Origin: a virus
IMG/VR virus record: IMGVR_UViG_3300031957_001651
Span: 27,807 to 91,806 of that record
Length of the DNA: 64,000 bases
Direction: 5' to 3' (one strand)
Below are positions 15,498 to 23,048 of the stretch, in pieces. The notes below the pieces were generated by a model. It was given only the letters and a program-made list of their open reading frames with translations. It did no database searches and had not been told where the DNA came from. How positions within the stretch are numbered: position 1 is the first letter of the stretch; every line of letters begins with the position of its first letter. Both the position numbers and the translations under genes were made by a program.

Positions 15498-17791
15498 GCA
15501 ACGGTATCAAGGTTAAAAAACGTAATGGGACTATTGAGGTACTAGACCTAGAAAAGATGCACAAGATGGTTGAGGCTGCCTGTGAGGGTCTCTCTGGTGT
15601 GTCTGCGAGTCAAGTAGAGATCCAATCTGGAATTCAATTTTATGATGGTGTCACCACTGACGAGATTCAAGAGATCTTGATTCGTTCTGCTTCAGATCTA
15701 ATTGATCTTGAGCATCCTAATTATCAATATGCTGCAGCAAGACTGCTACTATTCTCTATTCGTAAGCAACTTGCTGTTAACTTTAAAAGAAGTCCCACTC
15801 TTCTAGAGCAGATTAAGTATGGTATTGCTAACAATGTCTATGATGCAGAAGTACTGCAGAAGTATACTGAAGAAGAACTTGAAAAGGTAAATTCTTTTAT
15901 CTATCACGATAGAGATTATTTGTTCACATATGCTGGACTAAGGCAAGTTGTGGATAAATATCTAGTACAGGATAGAAGTAATGTTGAGGTATTTGAAACA
16001 CCTCAGTTCATGTATATTTTGATTGCATTAACGATCTTCGCAGAATATCCTAAAGAGACACGATTACTATATGTAAAGAGATACTATGACGCAATCTCAA
16101 AACACAAAATCAACATTCCCACACCTATCATGGCAGGAGTGCGAACTCCACTTCGACAATTTGCTAGCTGTGTTCTTGTTGATGTTGATGACACCCTCGA
16201 TAGCATCTTTAGTTCTGATATGGCTATCGGCAGATATGTTGCACAAAGGGCGGGTATCGGCATCAACGCAGGCAGAATCCGTGGTATCAACGCTAAGATC
16301 CGAGGTGGAGAAGTTCAGCACACAGGTGTTGTCCCATTCCTCAAAAAGTTTGAATCAACTGTCAGATGTTGCACTCAAAATGGCATCCGTGGTGGATCAG
16401 CAACTGTCCACTTCCCAATCTGGCACCAAGAAATAGAAGACATTATTGTTCTCAAAAACAATAAAGGAACAGAAGACAACCGAGTGAGGAAACTTGACTA
16501 CTCAATCCAAATTTCAAAAATTTTCTACGAACGTTTCATTGCAGATGGGGAGATTAGCCTCTTCTCACCGCATGACGTACCAGGTTTGTATGATGCTTTT
16601 GGTACTGATGACTTTGACACTCTATATCGGATGCATGAACTCAATGATGCTGTTCCAAGAAAGACTGTCGGGGCACAGGAACTAATTCTAAACATTCTGA
16701 AGGAGAGGGCAGAGACTGGTCGATTGTATCTTATGAATATCGATCACTGTAACACTCACTCTTCCTTTAAAGATAAGGTAAATATGAGTAACCTATGTCA
16801 GGAGATTACATTACCTACAGATCCTCTTCAGCATATTGATGGTGAGGGTGAGATTGCTTTGTGTATTCTCTCTGCTATTAATGTGGGCAAGGTCAAGTCT
16901 GACTCTGAACTAGAAAATCTTTGCGATCTATCTGTCCGAGGATTGGAAGAATTGATTGACTATCAGAAGTATCCTATTCTTGCAGCAGAACTTGCTACAA
17001 AGGCACGTAGATCCCTTGGAATTGGTTTTATCGGTCTAGCACACTATCTTGCTAAACTAGGGTTTAACTACGGTGATCAAGAGGCATGGGATGCTATTCA
17101 TGGACTTTCTGAATCCTTCCAATATTTCCTACTGAAGTCTTCTAATCAGATTGCGAAAGAGAAGGGTGCTTGTGAAGGTTTCTCACGAACAAAATATGCT
17201 GATGGAATTCTCCCCATTGATACATACAAGAAGGATCTAGACGAAGTTACTTCTATTGCATTGCAGCATGATTGGGAATCTCTTAGGACATCTATCACTA
17301 CCCACGGTCTACGGCACTCAACATTGTCCGCACAAATGCCATCAGAAAGTAGTTCCGTTGTGTCAAACGCAACCAATGGAATCGAACCACCTAGAGGATA
17401 TCTGTCCGTTAAAAAATCCAAGAAAGGACCTCTTAAGCAGATTGTTCCACAGTATAATACACTGAAAAACAATTATACATTGCTTTGGGATATGAAGGGT
17501 AACGAAGGTTACATCAAAATCGTTGCTGTAATGCAAAAATTCTTTGACCAGGCAATTTCTGGCAATTGGTCCTATAATCCTGAGAACTATCCTGACAATG
17601 AAGTTCCAGTTTCTGTCATGGCAAATGATTTTCTAACTACATACAAGTATGGTTGGAAGACTTCTTATTATCAAAATACTTATGATAATAAGACTGATGA
17701 AATTGATGACGATAAAAAGCAACAATTAAATGCAATTTTAGAAGAATTAAGTCAATCCGAGGAGGGAGAGTGTGAATCCTGTGCAATTTAA
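15494..17791 (+). CDS. nrdA: ribonucleoside-diphosphate reductase alpha subunit
   Basis: The large subunit of class I aerobic ribonucleotide reductase, which makes deoxynucleotides from ribonucleoside diphosphates. It is 765 residues with an N-terminal ATP-cone (KVKKRNGTIEVLDLEK). Active-site features include FASCVLVDV (redox Cys), NMSNLCQEI (the Asn..Cys..Glu set) and the C-terminal CESC pair that passes electrons from glutaredoxin. A glutaredoxin gene is present at 59791. The gene forms an operon with nrdB, whose start lies inside its end. Confidence 0.97.
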   Translation: MSNGIKVKKRNGTIEVLDLEKMHKMVEAACEGLSGVSASQVEIQSGIQFYDGVTTDEIQEILIRSASDLIDLEHPNYQYAAARLLLFSIRKQLAVNFKRSPTLLEQIKYGIANNVYDAEVLQKYTEEELEKVNSFIYHDRDYLFTYAGLRQVVDKYLVQDRSNVEVFETPQFMYILIALTIFAEYPKETRLLYVKRYYDAISKHKINIPTPIMAGVRTPLRQFASCVLVDVDDTLDSIFSSDMAIGRYVAQRAGIGINAGRIRGINAKIRGGEVQHTGVVPFLKKFESTVRCCTQNGIRGGSATVHFPIWHQEIEDIIVLKNNKGTEDNRVRKLDYSIQISKIFYERFIADGEISLFSPHDVPGLYDAFGTDDFDTLYRMHELNDAVPRKTVGAQELILNILKERAETGRLYLMNIDHCNTHSSFKDKVNMSNLCQEITLPTDPLQHIDGEGEIALCILSAINVGKVKSDSELENLCDLSVRGLEELIDYQKYPILAAELATKARRSLGIGFIGLAHYLAKLGFNYGDQEAWDAIHGLSESFQYFLLKSSNQIAKEKGACEGFSRTKYADGILPIDTYKKDLDEVTSIALQHDWESLRTSITTHGLRHSTLSAQMPSESSSVVSNATNGIEPPRGYLSVKKSKKGPLKQIVPQYNTLKNNYTLLWDMKGNEGYIKIVAVMQKFFDQAISGNWSYNPENYPDNEVPVSVMANDFLTTYKYGWKTSYYQNTYDNKTDEIDDDKKQQLNAILEELSQSEEGECESCAI

Positions 17792-18962
17792 GATGTCATC
17801 CGTAGAAGAATCCAAAACTAAAGTTGAAGGCATGACCGTCTTCAATACTGAACAAGTAAATACAAAGAAGCAACCAATGTTTTTCGGTAAACCTTTGGGG
17901 GTACAAAGGTATGATTCCTATAAGTATCCAATTTTTGATAAGTTAACTACTCAACAATTAGGATACTTCTGGAGACCAGAAGAAGTTTCATTACAGAAAG
18001 ACCGTGGAGATTATCAAACACTTCGTCCAGAACAAAAGCATATCTATACAAGTAACCTCAAGTATCAGATTATGCTTGACTCCATACAAGGGCGTGGTCC
18101 TGGGATGGCTTTTATACCTTATTGCAGTCTACCCGAACTAGAGGCATGTATGGAAGTCTGGGGGTTCATGGAGATGATCCACAGTCGTTCTTACACATAT
18201 ATTATCAAGAATGTATATGCAGACCCTTCTGAGATCTTCGATAATATTGTCACTGATCCCCGCATTCTAGAACGTGCTGCGAGTGTCACAGGTGCATATG
18301 ATGATTTCATTAATAGTGCCCAAACTTGGGGCAATGGTAGCATGTGGCAAGAAGATTTTAGAGACTCACCTTCATCCAAATGGGAAATTAAAGATGTCAA
18401 AAGAAAACTCTACAGAGCAGTTGCAAACGTTAATGTTCTTGAGGGTATTAGGTTCTACGTTAGTTTTGCTTGTTCTTTCGCCTTTGGTGAACTCAAGCTC
18501 ATGGAAGGATCAGCAAAAATTATTTCACTCATTGCAAGAGACGAAAACCAACATTTAGCAATCACTCAGAATATTCTGAATAAGTGGAAGTCAGGTGATG
18601 ATCCTGAAATGAAGCAGATTATGAAGGAAGAGGAAGAGTGGACTTATCAGATGTTTAAAAATGCTGTTGATGAGGAGAAGAAGTGGGCAGAGTACTTGTT
18701 CAAAGATGGATCTATGATTGGTTTGAATGACAAACTACTCAAGAATTATGTTGAGTGGATTGCAAATCGTCGTATGAAGTCTATTGGTCTTAAACCAGTT
18801 TATGATATTTCTGCTAAAGCAAATCCACTACCTTGGACTGAGCATTGGATCTCCTCTAAAGGACTCCAGGTGGCACCACAAGAGACTGAAGTAGAGTCAT
18901 ATGTTGTGGGAGGCATTAAGCAGGATGTTAAAGCAGATACGTTCTCAGGATTTAAACTATGA
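17772..18962 (+). CDS. nrdB: ribonucleoside-diphosphate reductase beta subunit
   Basis: The radical-bearing small subunit, partner of NrdA. The di-iron ligands are seen in EVWGFMEMIHSRSYTYI (Glu, His and the likely radical Tyr) and RDENQHLAIT. The frame permits a GTG at 17772 with a good GGAGGGAG just upstream, an ATG at 17793, or an ATG at 17832 (MTVFNTEQ); I use the GTG because of its ribosome site, but the last start would resemble other phage NrdB N-termini. The stop overlaps the next small gene. Confidence 0.95.
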   Translation: MNPVQFKMSSVEESKTKVEGMTVFNTEQVNTKKQPMFFGKPLGVQRYDSYKYPIFDKLTTQQLGYFWRPEEVSLQKDRGDYQTLRPEQKHIYTSNLKYQIMLDSIQGRGPGMAFIPYCSLPELEACMEVWGFMEMIHSRSYTYIIKNVYADPSEIFDNIVTDPRILERAASVTGAYDDFINSAQTWGNGSMWQEDFRDSPSSKWEIKDVKRKLYRAVANVNVLEGIRFYVSFACSFAFGELKLMEGSAKIISLIARDENQHLAITQNILNKWKSGDDPEMKQIMKEEEEWTYQMFKNAVDEEKKWAEYLFKDGSMIGLNDKLLKNYVEWIANRRMKSIGLKPVYDISAKANPLPWTEHWISSKGLQVAPQETEVESYVVGGIKQDVKADTFSGFKL

Positions 18963-19111
18963 TGACACAATGGGCAATTAAGTTAATTGCTGATAATACC
19001 GTTGAATTATCTGATGATGATCTTAGGTTACTGAGATTTGGACCTCAACCTTGGTTGCCTCATGAAGTTTTAAGGTATAACCTATTAAGACTCAAAGTTA
19101 AATCTGATTAA
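18959..19111 (+). CDS. small hypothetical protein
   Basis: A 50-residue protein starting at an ATG that overlaps the nrdB stop by four bases and ending five bases before a strong terminator. It contains LSDDDLRLLRFG and two Trp and looks soluble. As the last cistron of the nrdAB operon it might assist it, but nothing in the sequence shows how. Confidence 0.65.
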   Translation: MMTQWAIKLIADNTVELSDDDLRLLRFGPQPWLPHEVLRYNLLRLKVKSD

Positions 19112-19115
19112 TCTT

Positions 19116-19136
19116 AAGACCTTCGGGTCTTTTTTT
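19116..19136 (+). terminator. rho-independent terminator with TTCG loop
   Basis: AAGACC and GGTCTT form a six-base stem closed by the stable TTCG tetraloop, with T continuing to 19136. It ends the primase-nrdAB transcript. Confidence 0.88.
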
Positions 19137-19229
19137 GTAGGTATATACTCGTAGGCATAAATTTTTATTGCTAAAATGTATTGATTCGCACACAAACTGT
19201 ATACATAGTATAGAATTATGGAGGTTAAG

Positions 19230-19331
19230 ATGACTCTCTCTTGTCTACATTATGGATCTACTTTTTTACAGGAGAATGAATATGCACAACTTACTATCAA
19301 AATCTCAACTAGATCAGTGGCGATCTTTTGA
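19230..19331 (+). CDS. possible 33-residue leader peptide
   Basis: An ATG at 19230 has GGAGG five bases upstream, a better ribosome site than the overlapping gene at 19282. It encodes MTLSCLHYG followed by 24 further residues with no recognisable features and runs 50 bases into the next gene in another frame. It may be a leader that couples translation to the 19282 gene, or may be spurious. A poor sigma-70-like region (TTGATT at 19181 and TATAGAAT at 19209) precedes it. Confidence 0.3.
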   Translation: MTLSCLHYGSTFLQENEYAQLTIKISTRSVAIF

Positions 19332-19455
19332 ATCTACATTAGATGCATCGGAGGTGGAAAATCAAGCAATCAATGACTACTACGAATGTTTAATAGAGTG
19401 CGATACACTGAAACAAAACGAATGTAAACGTATATGTAGGAGAATTTTAGATTAA
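19282..19455 (+). CDS. small Cys-containing hypothetical protein
   Basis: A 57-residue protein with YYECLIECDTLKQNECKRICRR, four Cys in a helical C-terminal half that could bind metal or form disulphides. The ATG at 19282 is seven bases after AGGAG; an ATG at 19276 is too close to it. A terminator follows 12 bases after the stop. Function unknown. Confidence 0.72.
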   Translation: MHNLLSKSQLDQWRSFESTLDASEVENQAINDYYECLIECDTLKQNECKRICRRILD

Positions 19456-19467
19456 ATATTATATCTT

Positions 19468-19490
19468 GAGACCCTAGGGTCTCTTTTTTT
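19468..19490 (+). terminator. rho-independent terminator
   Basis: GAGACC pairs with GGTCTC around CTAG, with seven T after it. A late promoter begins three bases later. Confidence 0.87.
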
Positions 19491-19492
19491 GT

Positions 19493-19499
19493 CTAAATA
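19493..19499 (+). promoter_or_regulatory. late promoter CTAAATA
   Basis: CTAAATA immediately after the terminator and 23 bases before the ATG at 19522, the same spacing as other late promoters in this window. Confidence 0.65.
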
Positions 19500-19521
19500 T
19501 GCTAGACTATGGAAAATATGA

Positions 19522-19950
19522 ATGGTCGATTATGAAAATCCTTGGACTTTCTTGGAACGAAGTTTTGATAGTTGCGATGTTGGGGACTACTTTGGTTTTG
19601 TTTATCTCATTACCAATCTCACAAACCAACGACAGTACATTGGGAGAAAGTATTTTTGGTCGTTCAGAACCCCAAAAGGGAAGAAACGAAAGGTCAAGCA
19701 AGAGAGTGATTGGAAGCGGTATTATGGATCTTGTCCAGAATTAAAAGAGGATATAGAAAAGATTGGTAAAGATAAATTCAAGAGAGAAATTATATCTTTA
19801 CACAAAACAAAAGGAAAAACAAACTTTGAAGAGACAAGACAGTTGTTTCTTAACAATGTTCTTACAGAATCTCTTAACGGAGAACCAGCATATTACAATA
19901 GTAATATTTTAAGTAGATATTTTAGAAAGGATTATTATGGAGACGATTGA
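19522..19950 (+). CDS. GIY-YIG-like endonuclease
   Basis: A 142-residue protein resembling GIY-YIG nucleases of T4-like phages. FGFVYLITNL...RQYIGRKYF provides the two name motifs, SDWKRYYGS continues the fold, and EDIEKIGKDKFKREII fits the conserved later helix and strand. No separate DNA-binding domain is present, so it may be a compact Seg-like homing enzyme or a repair nuclease. It has a late promoter and overlaps the next gene by 14 bases. Confidence 0.68.
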   Translation: MVDYENPWTFLERSFDSCDVGDYFGFVYLITNLTNQRQYIGRKYFWSFRTPKGKKRKVKQESDWKRYYGSCPELKEDIEKIGKDKFKREIISLHKTKGKTNFEETRQLFLNNVLTESLNGEPAYYNSNILSRYFRKDYYGDD

Positions 19951-20656
19951 TTCATACTTCAGATATTGTGCGGAGATAAGTAAAAAATCACAAATTACAG
20001 AATACAACGAACATGTTCTTCATATTAAGAATGTTTTTAAGGATCCATATAGGATGCTTAAGTTTCAATCTTTAATTAGTAAGTGGGAATCTTGTCATAA
20101 TGCTAAACCTGGAATTATGTCATTGAAACTTCCCTATTGGACTGGTGAAGTTATTGCAAAAGATATGATACCAGACTTACCACAACATGATGAGTATTTG
20201 AATGAGAGTGAGTTTTATTATTTTTACTATAATAATACTGGACTTGATTCTACTACAGATGACCTTAGAAGTAATAATTGTACATTACCACATACTGACC
20301 CAGGTTCAGATAGATCAATACCTAATATGATTGGTCTTATTAATTTGAATCAAAGAGATGTTTCTACTGGTTTTTGGGAATTTGATGGATGTCTGACAGA
20401 AGATACTGATGAAATTGCTGATGAATATAATGATTATTGCAATGATATAAATGAACATAATTTTGAAGAAAAAACTAATAGTACTTTGAAAAAATTATTT
20501 GATGTTTCTTATGGATTTAATGAGGCAATCTTTTATGACTCCAAAGCATTTCATCAACCAAATATAGATAAGTATTATACAAGAGAAAACCCACGTATCA
20601 TGATGAGGTTGTCATATGTTCTTGACGAGGAGGAGGATGAGTGTTATGATGACTGA
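19937..20656 (+). CDS. DUF6445-like / 2OG-Fe(II) oxygenase-like protein
   Basis: A 239-residue acidic protein. TLPHTDPGSDR supplies a His-x-Asp, FYDSKAFHQPN a distal His and ENPRIMMRLSYV an Arg, matching the spacing of the 2OG oxygenase fold in the DUF6445 group. It overlaps the GIY-YIG-like gene, so the two may be co-transcribed late. The substrate is unknown and enzyme activity is not certain. Confidence 0.65.
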   Translation: METIDSYFRYCAEISKKSQITEYNEHVLHIKNVFKDPYRMLKFQSLISKWESCHNAKPGIMSLKLPYWTGEVIAKDMIPDLPQHDEYLNESEFYYFYYNNTGLDSTTDDLRSNNCTLPHTDPGSDRSIPNMIGLINLNQRDVSTGFWEFDGCLTEDTDEIADEYNDYCNDINEHNFEEKTNSTLKKLFDVSYGFNEAIFYDSKAFHQPNIDKYYTRENPRIMMRLSYVLDEEEDECYDD

Positions 20657-20670
20657 GTTGAAAGGGTACT

Positions 20671-20838
20671 ATGGAAGAGCAAGTTATCGATTGCGTTTCG
20701 GATGTTATTGATTGGGCTAACCAACGCATAGTTTCGGAAGATATTGAGTGGGAGGATGCAGCAGCATTATCCTTAGAGTTTAAAGAGTGGTTAGAAGAAG
20801 ATGAAATTGATCTCTTATACCTTGACAGACTTGACTAG
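20671..20838 (+). CDS. small acidic hypothetical protein
   Basis: A 55-residue very acidic protein (EEQVIDCVSDVIDWANQ) of unknown function. A weak AAAGGG lies upstream of the ATG. Its last codons contain the -35 element of the tRNA promoter, so coding and promoter sequence overlap. Confidence 0.6.
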   Translation: MEEQVIDCVSDVIDWANQRIVSEDIEWEDAAALSLEFKEWLEEDEIDLLYLDRLD

Positions 20839-20850
20839 ATGATCTATAAT
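20822..20850 (+). promoter_or_regulatory. sigma-70 promoter TTGACA-N17-TATAAT
   Basis: Both hexamers are perfect consensus and the spacer is 17 bases. The -35 lies in the end of the 20671 gene. Transcription would begin near 20857 and run into the tRNA-Arg gene and the following tRNAs. Confidence 0.85.
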
Positions 20851-20888
20851 TTAAGAGTTGAGAAATCAACTGCGGTAACTCCCTTGGT

Positions 20889-20919
20889 AGTTTAGAGTTA
20901 GCGGCGATAGGAACTACCA
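20889..20919 (+). other. hairpin in tRNA transcript leader
   Basis: GGTAGTT near 20886-20892 and AACTACC at 20912-20918 can form a seven-base stem enclosing a 19-base loop. It lies between the sigma-70 promoter and tRNA-Arg. It could be a processing element, a decayed tRNA or a small RNA; it does not fold as a tRNA by eye. Confidence 0.4.
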
Positions 20920-20922
20920 TTT

Positions 20923-20994
20923 GGGCTCATAGTTAAGCGGATATAACCACCGCCTTCTAAGCGGTTATCCCAGGTTCGATTCCTGGTGAGCCTG
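20923..20994 (+). tRNA. tRNA-Arg (TCT)
   Basis: A 72-base cloverleaf: acceptor GGGCTCA with TGAGCCT (the first pair is G-T), D stem GTTA/TAAC, anticodon stem ACCGC/GCGGT with loop CTTCTAA, and T arm CCAGG/CCTGG. The anticodon TCT reads AGA and AGG, which are frequent in this AT-rich genome. It is first in a group of three tRNA genes behind a consensus promoter. Confidence 0.93.
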
Positions 20995-21010
20995 TTGCCT
21001 TTCTTCTTTT

Positions 21011-21211
21011 ATGGGTAAATATGATTTTGGTGGACAACCACCAGTAGCAGTCAATATACTGAGACTCATTAGTGAGTTGGAAGGTTCTTCTCAAATGCTT
21101 AAATATATGGGATTTGAAGAAGATATGAATGCTATCAATGAAATGAAGAAGAGATACTATAAACTCTACTTCAAAACCAATAAGGAAGAAAAGGCAAACA
21201 ATCCTCTATAG
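21011..21211 (+). CDS. small hypothetical protein between tRNA genes
   Basis: A 66-residue protein (MGKYDFGGQPPVAVNILRLISELEG...) that looks soluble and helical. It lies between tRNA-Arg and tRNA-Asn and its last ten bases, including the stop, are inside the tRNA-Asn gene. The conserved-looking N-terminus suggests a real gene; function unknown. Confidence 0.68.
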   Translation: MGKYDFGGQPPVAVNILRLISELEGSSQMLKYMGFEEDMNAINEMKKRYYKLYFKTNKEEKANNPL

Positions 21212-21274
21212 CTCAGTTGGTAGAGCACGGAGATGTTAACTCTGTTGTCCCTGGTTCGAGTCCAGGTGGAGGAG
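21202..21274 (+). tRNA. tRNA-Asn (GTT)
   Basis: A 73-base cloverleaf: acceptor TCCTCTA/TGGAGGA, D stem GCTC/GAGC, anticodon stem CGGAG/CTCTG with loop ATGTTAA, T arm CCTGG/CCAGG and discriminator G. The anticodon GTT reads AAC and AAT. Three bases separate it from the next tRNA. Confidence 0.94.
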
Positions 21275-21277
21275 TAT

Positions 21278-21348
21278 GCGGGTTTAGTTTAGAGGTAAAA
21301 CTGAAGGTTTCCAACCTTTCGTCAGGAGTTCGATTCTCCTAACCCGCT
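21278..21348 (+). tRNA. tRNA-Gly (TCC)
   Basis: A 71-base cloverleaf: acceptor GCGGGTT/AACCCGC, D stem GTTT/AAAC, anticodon stem GAAGG/CCTTT with loop TTTCCAA, T arm AGGAG/CTCCT, discriminator T. The anticodon TCC reads GGA, a common glycine codon here. Confidence 0.94.
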
Positions 21349-21362
21349 TCATAGTAACATTA

Positions 21363-21369
21363 CTAAATA
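21363..21369 (+). promoter_or_regulatory. late promoter CTAAATA
   Basis: CTAAATA 15 bases after tRNA-Gly and 26 bases before the ATG at 21395, spaced as at other late genes. Confidence 0.6.
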
Positions 21370-21394
21370 CAATCATTGTTAATTTAATTTGACC

Positions 21395-21643
21395 ATGATA
21401 TCTGTACAATGCAAGATCTGTAGAACAGAATTGTCAAGTACGTCTAAAGATCAATGCTGTGGTTGTTCAAATCAAATGGTATTGAAAGACGACAAAGTAA
21501 CTGCGGTTAACTTGGGTGATGTTTTGATAACAAAAAACAATAAAAGTATTAACAATCACATCTCGTTATCAAAATCAGACTTAGAATACCAGGAGAACCG
21601 TAGACGAAGAAAGGTTCGTAAACTTGATTTTGAGGTAAGGTAG
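21395..21643 (+). CDS. zinc-ribbon-like small protein
   Basis: An 82-residue protein with CKIC near residue 6 and CCGC near residue 21, giving four or five Cys positioned like a small zinc ribbon, followed by a basic tail (ENRRRRKVRKLD). The ATG at 21395 is used rather than a TTG at 21389. Similar cyanophage proteins exist without a known role; nucleic-acid binding is plausible. Confidence 0.78.
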   Translation: MISVQCKICRTELSSTSKDQCCGCSNQMVLKDDKVTAVNLGDVLITKNNKSINNHISLSKSDLEYQENRRRRKVRKLDFEVR

Positions 21644-21876
21644 TGAGTCCTATCTACTACACAACATATCTTGTCTTGTTAATTTTCCTTACACTTGTTG
21701 TAATTGGTGGTTACGAGTCTACAATGCGGTTAGTTCATTATCTTGATCTGCAACTTAGAATGGGATTCATTAGAATTCAAATGTTTTTTATGAGACGTAG
21801 ATTGAAAAAGCAACTAATTAATTCTTTCCACAAAAAAAATGGAGGTAAAAATGCCAGAAACAAAAACTTGCCCTAA
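21643..21876 (+). CDS. small membrane protein (GTG start)
   Basis: A 77-residue protein with one N-terminal membrane segment (YTTYLVLLIFLTLVVIGGY) and a basic C-terminal half (MRRRLKKQLIN). The GTG start overlaps the preceding stop and has GAGG seven bases upstream; no ATG exists before the membrane segment. Positive-inside topology would leave the tail in the cytoplasm. Function unknown. Confidence 0.7.
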   Translation: MSPIYYTTYLVLLIFLTLVVIGGYESTMRLVHYLDLQLRMGFIRIQMFFMRRRLKKQLINSFHKKNGGKNARNKNLP

Positions 21877-22078
21877 GTGTGGTTCTACTTGGGTCGATGG
21901 ACAGCATTATTGGAGTGGCACTGGAGCACTAGGAAATGAAGATGATCTTGCGGGACTAGTCTGCAATAAGTTAGGAAACGATGACTGTATTAATCCAAAA
22001 CGTGGTTCTGAAGAAGGAATTACTTGGAACGATAGGATGGATAGTCTAAATAAAAAGCAAAATGAATTGGATCAGTGA
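21851..22078 (+). CDS. small protein with CPKCG motif
   Basis: A 75-residue protein with CPKCG at residues 6-10 and two further Cys (CNKLGNDDC), enough for one zinc site. The ATG at 21851 follows GGAGG by five bases and lies inside the previous gene. Function unknown. Confidence 0.75.
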   Translation: MPETKTCPKCGSTWVDGQHYWSGTGALGNEDDLAGLVCNKLGNDDCINPKRGSEEGITWNDRMDSLNKKQNELDQ

Positions 22079-22080
22079 TT

Positions 22081-22245
22081 ATGCCTAGAAGTAAAATGCA
22101 GAAGAATGATCTTGAAGCAAAAGTTTATAAACTAAAGAATGAACTTTATGATGAAACTCGACAAGATAAAGATGGTGAATGGCATGATGGTGCTCATTAT
22201 ACTTTAAATAGAGTTTTAGACATTCTACAAGAATATAGTAATTAA
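22081..22245 (+). CDS. small hypothetical protein
   Basis: A 54-residue charged helical protein (MPRSKMQKNDLEAKVYKLKNEL...) starting two bases after the preceding stop and sharing one base with the next ATG. It looks like a small coiled coil of unknown function. Confidence 0.65.
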   Translation: MPRSKMQKNDLEAKVYKLKNELYDETRQDKDGEWHDGAHYTLNRVLDILQEYSN

Positions 22246-22421
22246 TGGATTCAGATCAGGAGAGGGAGTTTTATAAGTCTTTGAGGGAAAGAATTCATCA
22301 ATTACGGATGGCTCATCTCTTTGAAGAACCTTGCCCACTCTATGAACCAGAGTGGGATGATGATCTTTGGGACTGTCGTCTTAGTTATGATTTCAATGAC
22401 GATGATTTGACAGATGGTTAG
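22245..22421 (+). CDS. small acidic hypothetical protein
   Basis: A 58-residue protein with a charged N-terminal helix and a Trp/Asp-rich C-terminus (EPEWDDDLWDC). Its start overlaps the preceding stop by one base. The -35 of the next sigma-70 promoter lies within its last codons. Confidence 0.62.
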   Translation: MDSDQEREFYKSLRERIHQLRMAHLFEEPCPLYEPEWDDDLWDCRLSYDFNDDDLTDG

Positions 22422-22435
22422 GAAAGTCTTATAAT
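22407..22435 (+). promoter_or_regulatory. sigma-70 promoter TTGACA-N17-TATAAT
   Basis: Perfect -35 and -10 hexamers with a 17-base spacer. Transcription would start near 22442, about 20 bases before the ATG at 22463, and would open the sugar and glycan region. Confidence 0.85.
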
Positions 22436-22462
22436 TAGTATGTTCGGAATTTTTTGATAATA

Positions 22463-23047
22463 ATGGAACCTAGTAATAAACATCAAGTTGCTGAAGATCC
22501 CTTCGTTTTTTATGAACAGATCATTCCTGATAAACTAGTAGATCTGATGGTAGAAGAACTACCAAAGTATGATGGATCATATGCAGAAGCAGAGATTGGA
22601 GATCGTCAAACTGGTGCATTGTTTGAAAATAAAAGAAACTCTAAAGTCTCTTGGATGTATGAAGATGACTGGGTTTCCTCTATGTTTGCACACTATTTCC
22701 ATTTGGCAAACAAAGAGTATTGGGAGTATGATCTTAATTGCTTAGATGGTATTCAGATCACTCGATATGATGAAGGTGATCATTATACCTGGCATTCTGA
22801 TTATGGAACTGCAGAAGATAATCGTTTTACCAGGAAACTAAGTGCAACTCTTCTAGTAACTGACCCTAGTGAGTATGAGGGTGGTGAACTAGAGTTCATT
22901 GACTATCATAATAATCTAGTTGTTGCACCTTCCACTAGAGGAACAATGATTGTGTTTGATTCACGTATTCCACATCGTGTTCGACCTGTGACTAAGGGAA
23001 CTAGGATTTCTCTTGTAACGTGGATGCTTGGTCCTAAACTAGTGTAA
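22463..23047 (+). CDS. 2OG-Fe(II) oxygenase (prolyl 4-hydroxylase-like)
   Basis: A 194-residue enzyme-like protein with the clearest 2-oxoglutarate oxygenase motifs in the window: YTWHSDYG (His-x-Asp), SRIPHRVRPV (distal His) and TRISLVTW (Arg for 2OG). This is the P4Hc/PiuC-type domain. It begins at the ATG at 22463 and is the first gene behind a consensus promoter. The setting with glycosyltransferases suggests protein or glycan modification; the substrate is unknown. Confidence 0.87.
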   Translation: MEPSNKHQVAEDPFVFYEQIIPDKLVDLMVEELPKYDGSYAEAEIGDRQTGALFENKRNSKVSWMYEDDWVSSMFAHYFHLANKEYWEYDLNCLDGIQITRYDEGDHYTWHSDYGTAEDNRFTRKLSATLLVTDPSEYEGGELEFIDYHNNLVVAPSTRGTMIVFDSRIPHRVRPVTKGTRISLVTWMLGPKLV

Positions 23048-23048
23048 G

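Noticed and set aside
20635-20670. Continuation of the DUF6445-like gene into the 20671 frame by a frameshift
   Set aside because: The upstream protein ends naturally in an acidic tail and the 20671 frame has its own ATG and different composition.
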